From: Hyperoodon ampullatus
Lineage: Eukaryota; Chordata; Mammalia; Artiodactyla; Ziphiidae
Length of the DNA stretch: 64,000 bases
Direction of reading: 5' to 3'
NCBI GenBank assembly: GCA_949752795.1
Contig: CATKHW010000008.1
Location: forward strand, 1,488,001-1,552,000
The stretch's first letter is position 1, and every line of letters starts with the position of its first letter. Below are positions 54,356-64,000 of this stretch, piece after piece. The translations under genes were made by a program, and so were the position numbers. Below the pieces are notes generated by a model. That model saw nothing but the letters and a program-made list of their open reading frames with translations. It had not been told where the DNA came from and searched no databases.

Positions 54356-56002
54356 TCATCACAATGCACCGTGCCCATCACCATAATATTTCAGGCTATT
54401 GTCATCAGAATGAAATCAAAATGCTCAATGACCTCTATCATCACAATGCACCAAACCCTTCTGATCACAATGTTCCATAACACTTGTCATCAAAATGCCC
54501 CATGACGCTGGTCATCACAATTATCCATGGTCTTCTCATCACAATGCTCCATGATCTTTGGCATCACAATGCTCAATACACTTATCATCACAATGCTCCC
54601 TGACAGTTGTCATCAGTATGATCCTTGAACCCTGTCATGACAAGGCTCCATGCATTTTTCATCACAATAATCCATTCCCTTTTCATCACAATGATCCAAG
54701 ACCCCTGTAATCAAAATGTTCCATGTCCTTGTCATCACAAAGCTCCATGTTGCATGTCATCAGAATGCTCCATTGCTTTCTCATCACAATGCTCCATGCC
54801 GTTGTAATCACATTGCTTCAAAACCCCTGTAATCTCAATGCTCCATGCACATTTCATCAGAATGCTCCATGCCCTTGTTATCACAATGCTCCATGACCCT
54901 TGTTATCGCAATGTTCCAAGCCCTTGTCATCAACATGCTCCATTACCTTTGTCATCACAATTCTCCATGACACTTGGTATCACAATGCTCCATGCCATTG
55001 GCATCACAATGGACAATGACATATGTCATCACAATGCTCCCTGACACCTGTCTTCACAAAATTCCATGACCTTGTCATCACAATATTCCATGCCCTTGTC
55101 ATCACAATGTGCCATGTCCTTGTCATCACAATGCTCCATGACCCCTGTCATCACAGTGCTCCGTGACTCCAGTCATCACAATGATTCATGACCTTTCTCA
55201 TCACAGTGGTCCATGCCCTCGTCACACAAGGCTCTGTGATCTTTGTCACAACAATGCTCCATGAATTTTTCATCATAATGCTCTGTGTCCCTAGTCATCA
55301 CAATGTGCCATGCCTTTTTCATCAAAATGCTCCATGACCCCTGCCATCACAATGTACCACGCCCTTGTCATCACAAGGCTACATGACCCTTTTCATCACA
55401 ATGCTCCACATCCTTTTCATCGCTATGCTCCATAAACCTTGTCATCACAATGCTCCATGCACTTCTCTTCAAAATGCTCTCTCACCACATATATCACAAT
55501 GTTCCATCACTAGTCATCACAATACTCGCTCACCCCTGTCATCACAATTTTGCATGACCACTGTCATCACAGTGCTACATGTCTTTATCATCACAATGCT
55601 CCATGACCCCTGACATCACAATGTTCCATAAACACTGTCACAAAATGTTCCATGACCCAATTCATCACAATGCTTCATGACCCCTGACATCACAATGTTG
55701 CATAACCCCTGTCATCAAAATATTCCATGACACTTTTATTCAAAATGCTCCATGACACTGTCATCACAATGCTCCCTGCCCTTCTCATCACAGTGCACCA
55801 CTCCCTTGTCATCAAAATGCCCCATTCATTTGTCATCATAAAGCTCCATGACCCTTGGCATCACAATGCTCCATGCCATTGTCATCACAATGCTCAATGA
55901 AATCTCTCATCACATTGCTCCATGCCCTTGTCATCACAATGCTCCATTACACCTGTCATAACAATGCTTCATGACCCCTGCCATCACAATGTTCCACGGA
56001 AT

Positions 56003-56838
56003 TTGTCATCACAAGTCTCCATGACCCTTGTCATCACAATGCACCAATACCTCTGTAATCACAATACTCTATGCACTTTTCATCTCAGTTCTCCAATAAC
56101 ACTGTCATCGCAATGCACCATGCCCATCATCATAATGATTCATGCTATTGTCATCACAATGAAATCAAAATGCTCCATGTCCTCTGTCATCACAATGCTC
56201 CAAAACCTTCTGATAACAATGTTCCATAACACTTATCATCACATGCCCCATGACGCTCGTCATCACAGTTATGCAAGGTCTTCTCATAACAATGCTCCAT
56301 GACCTTTGTCACCACAATGCCCAATACAATTGGCATCACAGTGCTCGCTTACACTTGTCATCAGTATGGTGTTTTAACACTGTCATGACAAGGCTCCATG
56401 CTTTTTTCATCACAATGATCCATTACCTTTTCATCACAATGCTCCAAGACACCTGTTGTCACAATGCTCCGTGACTCCAGTCATCACAATGCTTCATGAC
56501 ATTTGTCATAACAATGGTCCATGACCTCATTACACAAAGCTCTGTGACTTTTGTCACCACAATGCTCCATGAAAATTTATCACAATGCTCTGTGACCCTT
56601 GTCATCACAAAGCTCCATGCCTTTGTCAGCACAATGCTCCATGACCCTTGTCATCACAGGGTCAATGCGCATGTCAGCACAATGCTCCATAACCCATGTC
56701 ATCACAATGCACCATGCACTTGTCATCACAATGCTCCACATCCTTGTCATTAAAATGCTCCATAAACCTTGACCTCACAATGTTCCATGCACATTTCCTC
56801 AAAATGCCTTCTCACCACTGATATCATAATGTTCTATC
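56003..56838. repeat. 840-bp higher-order module, copy 5
   Basis: 836 bp from module start to the SpeI site at 56839. It carries more point differences than the neighbouring copies (for example 'gtatggtgttttaacactg' near 56365) but keeps the landmark order. Confidence 0.82.
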
Positions 56839-59635
56839 ACTAGTCATCACAATACTCCCTCACCCCTGTCATCACAATATTACATGACCCCTGTAATCAC
56901 AATTCTCCATGCACTTGTCATCACAAAGCTCCATGATGCATGTCATCAAAATGCTCCATGGCCTTCTCATCACAATGCTCCATTTCCTTGTCATCACAAT
57001 TCTCCAACACCCCTGTAATCACAATTTTCCATGCCCCATTTCATCTCAATGCTCCTGAACCGTGTCATCACAATGCACCGTGCCCATCACCATAATATTT
57101 CATGCTAGTTTTATCACAATGAAATCAAAATGCTCAATGACCTCTCTCATCACAATGCACCAAACCCTTCTGATCACAATGTTCCATAGCACTTGTCATC
57201 ACAATGCCCCATGACGCTGGTCATCACAATTATCCATGGTCTTCTCATCACAATGCTCCATGATCTTTGTCATCACAATGCTCAATACACTTATCATCAC
57301 AATGCTCTCTGACAGTTGTCATCAGTATGCTCCTTGAACCCTGTCATGACAAGGCTCCATGCATTTTTCATCACAATGATCCATTCCCTTTTCATCACAA
57401 TGCTCCAAGACCCCTGTAATCACAATGCTCCATGTCCTTGTCATCACAAAGCTCCATGACGCATGTCATCAGAATGCTGCATTGCCTTCTCATCACAATG
57501 CTCCATGCCCTTGTAATCACATTGCTTCAAAACCCCTGTAATCTCAATGCTCCATGCAACTTTTCATCAGAATGCTCCATGCCCTTGTCATCACAATGCT
57601 CCATGACCCTTGTCATCGCAATGTTCCAAGCCCTTGTCATCAAAATGCTCCATTACCTTTGTCATCTCAATCCTCCAAGACACTTGGTATCACAATGCTC
57701 CATGTCACTGTCATCAAAATGGACAATGATATATGACATCACAATGCTCCCTGACACCTGTCTTCACAATATTCCATGCCCTTGTCATCACAATGTTCCA
57801 TGCCCTTGTCATCACAATGCGCCATGCCCACTGTCATCACAATAATACATGAAACATGTCAGACCAATGTTCCATGCCCCTGTCATCACAATGCTCCATG
57901 CCCTTGTCATCACAATGCTCCATGAACCCTGTATTCACAATGCTCCGTGACACCAGTCATCACAATGTTTCATAACTTTGTCCTCACGATGGTCCATGCC
58001 CTAGTCACACAAGGCTCTGTGACCTTTGTCAACACAATGCTCCATGTCCTTGTCATCTCAATGCTCCATGCCCACTGTCATCACAATAATCCATGAAACT
58101 TTTCACACCAATGTTCCATGCCCCTGTCATCATATTGCTCCATGCCCTTGTCATCACAATGCTCCATGGCCCCTGTCATCACAGTGCTCCGTGACTCCAG
58201 TCATCACAATGATTCATGAACTTTCTCATCACAATGGTCCATGCTCTCGTCACACAAGGCTCTGTGATCTTTGTCACCACAATGCTCCATGAAATTTTCA
58301 TCACAATGCTCTCTGTCCCTTGTCATCAAAATGCTCCATTACCTTTGTCATCACAATCCTCCATGACACTTGGCATCACAGTGCTCCATGCCATTGTCAT
58401 TACAAGGGACAATGACATATGTCATCACAATGCTCCCTGACACCTGTCTTCACAATATTCCATGACCTTGCCATCACAATGTTCCATGCCCTTGTCATCA
58501 CAATGCGCCATGCCCACTGTCATCACAATAATCTAGGAAACATGTCAGACAGATATTCCATGCCCCTGTCATGACAATGCTCCAAGCCCGTGTCATCACA
58601 ATGCTCCATCACCCCTGTCATCACAATGCTCCATGAAATTTTCATCACAATGCTATTTGTCCCTAGTCATCACAATGCTCCATGCCTTTGTCAGCACAAT
58701 GCTCCATGACACTTGTCATGAAAATGCTCCCTGCGCTTGTCAGCACAATGCTCCATGACACATGTCATCACAATGTGCCATGCTCTTTTCATCACAATGC
58801 TCCACATCCTTTTCATCGCTATGCTCCATAAAACTTGTCATCACAATGCTCCATGCACTTCTTATCAAAATGCTCTCTCACCACATATATCACAATGTTC
58901 CATCACTAGTCATCACAATACTCGCTCACCCCTGTCATCACAATGTTCCATGACCACTGTCACCACAGTGCTACATGCCCTTATCATCACAATGCTCCAT
59001 GGCCCCTGACATCACAGAGTTCCATAACCCCTGTCACAAAATGCTCCATGACCCATTTCATCACAATGCTTCATGACCCCTGACATCACAATGTTCCATA
59101 ATACCTGTCATCAAAATATTCCATGACTCTTTTATTGAAATTGCTCCATGATCCTGTCATCACAATGCTCCCTGCCCTTCTCATCACAGTGCACCACGCC
59201 CTTGTCATCAAAATGCCCCATGACATTTGTCATCACAAAGCTCCATGACACATGGCATCACAATGCTCCGTGCCAATTCATCACAATACTACATGAAACC
59301 TCTCATCACATTGCTCCATGCCCTTGTCACCACAATGCTCCATGACGCTTGTCATCACAATGCTCGATACTATTCTCATCACAGTGCTCCATGCCCTTGT
59401 CATTACAATCATCCATGACACATTTCATCAGAATGCCCCATGGCCTTCTCATCACAATTCTCCTTGCCCTTGTCATCACATTGCTCCAAGACCCCTGTAA
59501 TCACAATGCTGCATACCCCTATTCATTAGAATGCTCCATGAGACTTTTCATAACAAGGCTCCATGGTCTTCTCATCACACTGTTCCAGGACATTGTCATC
59601 ACAATGCTCCATTCTCTTGTCATCACAATGCTCCA

Positions 59636-62600
59636 TGACCGCTCTCATCACAATGCTCCATGACACCTGTGATCACAATGCCCCATGCCCCTTGTCATTA
59701 CAGAGATCCATGACGCTCTTCATCATAATTATCCATGGTCTTTCATCACAATGCTCAACGGTCTTGGTATCACAATTCTTCATGCCCTGTTCATCACAAA
59801 GCTCCATGTCCCATGTCATTACAATTCTCCACGTCTTTGTCATCACAATGCTTCCTGACACTTCTCATCACAATGTTACATGATCTTGTCATCACAATTC
59901 TCCATGCACTTGTCATCGCAATGCTCTATGACCCCTGTCATAGCAAGCTCCATGCGCTTGTCATCACAATGCTTCACGACGTTGTCATCAAAATTCTCAG
60001 TAGCCCTTTTCATCACAATGCTCCATGCCCTTGTCATCACAATGCTCCATTACCTTTGTCATCACAATCCTCCATGACACTTAGTATCACAATGCTCCAT
60101 GTCATTGTCATCACAATGGACAATGACATATGTCATCACAATGCTCCCTGACACCTGTCTTCACAATACTCCATGACCTTGTCATCACAATGTTCCATGC
60201 CCTTGTCATCACAATGTGCCATGCCCACTCTCATCACAATAATCCATGAAACTTGTTAGACCAATGTTCCATGCCCCTGTCATCACTTTGCTCCTTGCCC
60301 TTGTCATCACAATGCTCCATGACCCCTTTCATCACAGTGCTCCGTGGCTCCAGTCATCACAATGCTACATGACGTATCTCATCACAATGGTCCATGCCAT
60401 CGTCACACAAGGCTCTGTGATCATTTTCACCACATTGCTCCATGAATAATTCATTACAATGCTCTGTGTCACTTGTCATCAAAATACTCCATGCCTTGGT
60501 CAGCACAATGCTCCCTGACACTTGTCATCAAAATGCTCCATGCGCTTGTCAGCACAATGCTCCATGACCCATGTCATCAAAATGCGCCATGCGCATGTCA
60601 TCACAATACTCCACATCCTTATCATTGCTATGCTCCATAACACTTGTCATCACAATGCTCCATGCACTTCTCATCAAAATGCTCTCTCACCACATATATC
60701 ACAATGTTACATCACTAGTCATCACAATACTCCCTCACCGCTGTCATCACAGTGTTCCATGACCGATGTCATCACAGTGCTACATGCCCTTATCATCACA
60801 ATGCTCCATGACCCCTGATATCACAATGTTTCATAACCCCTGTCACAAAATGCTCCATGACCCATTTCATCACAATGCTTCATGACCCCTGACATCACAA
60901 TGTTCCATAACCCCTGTCATCAATATATTCCATGACCCTTTTCATCAAATTGCTCCATGACCCTGTCATCACAATGTCCCCTGCCCTTCTCATCTCAATG
61001 CACCATGCACTTGTCGTCAAAATGCCCCATGACCTTTGTCATCACAAAGCTCCATGACACATGGCATCACAATGCTCCATGCCTTTGTCATCACAATGCT
61101 CAATGAAATCTCTCATCACATTGCTCCATGCCCTTGTCATCACAATGCTCCATTACACCTGTCATAACAATGCTCCATGACCCCTGCCATCACAATGTTC
61201 CTCGGCCTTGTCATCAAAAGGCTCCATGACCCTTGTCATCACAATGCTCCAAGACCTCTGTAATCACAATTCTCCATGCCACTTTTCATCTCAATGCTCC
61301 ATGAACACTGTCATCACAATGCACCATGCCCATCATCATAATGATTCATGCTATTGTCATCACAATGAAATCAAAATGTTCCATGTCCACTGTCAGCACA
61401 ATGCTCCAAACCCTTCTGATCACAATGTTCCATAACACTTTTCATCACAATCCCCATGACGCTCGTCATCACAATTATGCAAGTTCTTCTCATCACAGTG
61501 CTCCATGACCTTTGTCACCACAATGCTCAATACACTAGGCATCACAATGCTCGCTGACACTTGTCGTCAGTATGCTCTTTGAACACTGTCATGACAAGGC
61601 TGCATGCCTTTTTCATCACAATGATCCATTAACTTTTCATCACAATTCTCCAAGACCCCTGTTATCACAATGCTTCGTGACTCCAGTCATCACAATGCTT
61701 CATGACATTTGTCATCACAATGGTCCATGACCTGGTCACACAAAGCTCTGTGACCTTTGTCACCACAATGCTCCATGAAATTTTTATCACAATGCTCTGT
61801 GACCCTAGTCATCACAAAGCTCCATGCCTTTGTCAGCACAATGCTCCATGACCCTTGTCATCACAATGCTCGATGCATGTGTCAGCACAATTGTCCATAA
61901 CCCATGTCATCACAATGCACCATGCAATTGTCATCACAGTGCTCCAAATCCTTGTCATCAAAATGCTCCATAAACATTGTCATCACAATGCTCCATACAC
62001 TTCTCCTCAAAATCCTTTCTCACCACTTATATCACGATGTTCCATCACTAGTCATCACAATACTCCCTCACCCCTATCATCACAATATTCCATGACCCCT
62101 GTAATCACAATTCTCCATGCCCTTGTCATCACAAAGCTCCATGACGCATGTCACCAGAATGCTCCATGGCCTTCTCATCACAATGCTCCATGCCCTTGTC
62201 ATCACAATGCTCCATGCCCTTGTAATCACATTGCTTCAAAACCCCTGTAATCTCAATGCTCCATGCACCTTTTAATTAGAATGCTCCATGCACTTGTCAT
62301 CACAATGCTCCATGACCCTTGTCATTGCAATGTTCTAAGCCCTTGTTATCAAAATACTCCATTACCTTTGTCATCACAATCCTCCATGACACTTGGTATC
62401 ACATCGCTCAATGCCATTGTCATCACAATGGACAATGACATATGTCATCACAATGCTCCTTGACACCTGTCTTCACAATACTCCATGACCTTGTCATCAC
62501 AATGTTCCATGTCCTTGTCATCACAATAATCCATGAAACATATCAGACCAATGTTCTATGCCCCTGTCATCACAATGCTCCCTGCCCTTGTCATCACAAT

Positions 62601-63770
62601 GCTCCATGACCCCTGTAATCAGAATGCTCCGTGACTTCAGTCATCGCCATGCTTCATGACCTTTCTCCTCACAATGGTCCATGCCCTCGTCACACAAGGC
62701 TCTGTGACCTTTGTCACCACAATGATCCATGCCCTTGTCATCTCAATGTTCCATGCCGACTGTCATCACAATAATCCATGAAACTTGTGAGACCAATGTT
62801 CCATGCCCCTGTCATCACATTGCTCCATGCCCTTGTCATCACAATGCTCCATTACCGCTTTCATCACAATGCACCGTGACTACAGTCATCACAAAGATTC
62901 ATGACCTTTGTCCTCACAATGGTCCATGCCCTCGTCATACAAGGCTCTGTGATCTTTGTCACCACAATGCTCCAGGAAATTTTCATCACAGTGCTCTGTG
63001 TCCCTTGTCATCACAATGCTCCATGCCTTTGTCATCACAATGCTCCATGACACTTGTCATCAAAATGCTCCATGCGCTTGTCAGCACAATGCTCCAAGAC
63101 ACATGTCATCACAATGTGCCATGCTCTTTTCATCACAATGCTCCACAGCCTTTTCATCGATATGCTCCATAAAACTTGTCATCACAATGCTCCATGCACT
63201 TCTCATCAAAATGCTCTCTCACCACATATATCACAATGTTCCATCACTAGTCATCACAATACTCTCTCACCCATGTCATCACAATGTTCCATGACCACTG
63301 TCATCACAGTGCTCCATGCCCTTATCATCACAATGCTCCATGACCCCTGACATCACAGTGTTCCATAACCCATGTCATCAAAATATTCCATGACAATTTT
63401 ATTCAAATTGCTCCATGACCCTGTCATAAAAATGCTCCCTGCCCTTCTCATCACACTGCACCACGCCCTTGTCAACAAAATGCCCCATGACATTTGTCAT
63501 CACAAATCTCCATGACCCTTGGCATCTCAATGCTCCATGCCATTGTCATCACAATGCTCAATGAAATCTCTCATCACATTGCTCCATGCCCTTGTCATCA
63601 CAATGCTCCATTACAGCTCTCATAACAATGCTCCTCGCCCCTGCCATCACAATGTTCCACGGCCTTGTCATCACAAGGCTCCATGACCCTTGTCATCACA
63701 ATGCTCCAAGACCTCTGTAATCACAATTCTCCATGCCAGTTTTCATCTCAATGCTCCATGAACACTGTCA
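59636..63770. repeat. ~4-kb segmental block, second copy
   Basis: Second copy of the block at 50390. It has an additional ~110-bp insertion near 60835-60950 ('cacaaaatgctccatgaccc' onward) that the first copy lacks. A similar insertion is present near 55640 and 59035. Both block copies share the same internal deletion after the SpeI monomer. Confidence 0.78.
61208..62046. repeat. 840-bp higher-order module, copy 6
   Basis: 839 bp from module start to the SpeI site at 62047. Closely similar to the copy at 51916, but without that copy's extra monomer. Confidence 0.85.
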
Positions 63771-64000
63771 TCACAATGCACCATGCCCATCATCATAATG
63801 ATTCATGCTATTGTCATCACAATGAAATCAAAATGCTCCATGTCCTCTGTCATCACAGTGCTCCAAACCCTTCTGATCACAATGTTCCATAACACATGTC
63901 ATTACTTGCCTCATGACGCTCGTCATCAAAATGATGCAAGGTCTTCTCATCACAATGCTCCATGACCTTTGTCACCACAATGCACAATACACTTGGCATC
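63665..64000. repeat. 840-bp higher-order module, copy 7 (cut by window end)
   Basis: The first 336 bp of the module, including the interrupting monomer at 63785 and the 'atgatgcaagg' monomer. It continues beyond the window. Confidence 0.85.

Larger units (their letters stand above)
42827..64000. repeat. 24/25-bp minisatellite array, right block
   Basis: Same monomer family, same orientation and same strand bias as the left block, running to the window edge. It looks younger and more regular. An 840-bp module occurs five times (43261, 46217, 51916, 56003, 61208) and starts again at 63665. A block of about 4 kb at 50390 recurs at 59636. A monomer form with 'ccacatatatcac' upstream of the SpeI-site monomer is common here and was not seen left of the L1 array, where 'ccactgatatcac' and close variants occur. 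No gene, RNA or intact mobile element is visible. The open frames of 60-174 codons are by-products of the 24-bp period. Confidence 0.97.

Noticed and set aside
1..64000. Telomeric repeats or a tRNA-derived SINE
   Set aside because: No TTAGGG runs were seen, and no tRNA A/B boxes or cetacean SINE head could be recognised in either array.

Overview
This window is non-coding satellite DNA, almost certainly from constitutive heterochromatin of a mammal and most likely a cetacean. I found no functional protein gene, rRNA, tRNA or CRISPR array. Long open frames occur throughout, but they are by-products of a short tandem repeat whose main period (24 bp) is a multiple of three.

Layout: (1) Positions 1-36050 are a tandem minisatellite with 24- and 25-bp monomers. 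Each has a 19-base core, GTCATCACAATGCTCCATG, followed by CCCTT or ACCCTT and their variants. (2) Positions 36051-42826 are a different tandem array: three full units and one truncated unit of about 1734-1738 bp. Each unit contains a degenerate LINE-1 3' half on the minus strand (end of ORF2, 3' UTR, poly(A) remnant), about 540 bp I cannot assign, and a 74-bp near-perfect palindrome. (3) Positions 42827-64000 return to the same minisatellite in the same orientation.

Organism: the L1 3' UTR remnant resembles cetartiodactyl L1 tails. From memory, an L1-derived tandem unit of about 1.7 kb matches the common cetacean satellite (about 1.75 kb in most whales, about 1.58 kb in delphinoids). I therefore infer a cetacean with the long form. 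This rests on recall and was not searched.

The minisatellite has several layers of higher-order structure. Diagnostic variant monomers (a SpeI-site monomer and a monomer that interrupts the normal rhythm) recur every 1.1-4.1 kb. A module of about 840 bp is present six times plus one partial copy. Larger blocks are repeated at offsets of about 1.7, 9.2-9.4, 16.6 and 20.1 kb. Local duplications of 74, 220-245 and about 500 bp are also visible. The pattern fits continuing unequal exchange and segmental amplification. The noteworthy features are the nesting of an L1-derived satellite inside a layered minisatellite, the palindrome conserved in every L1 unit, and the dyad within the 25-bp monomer. 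All comparisons were made by eye, without alignment software.
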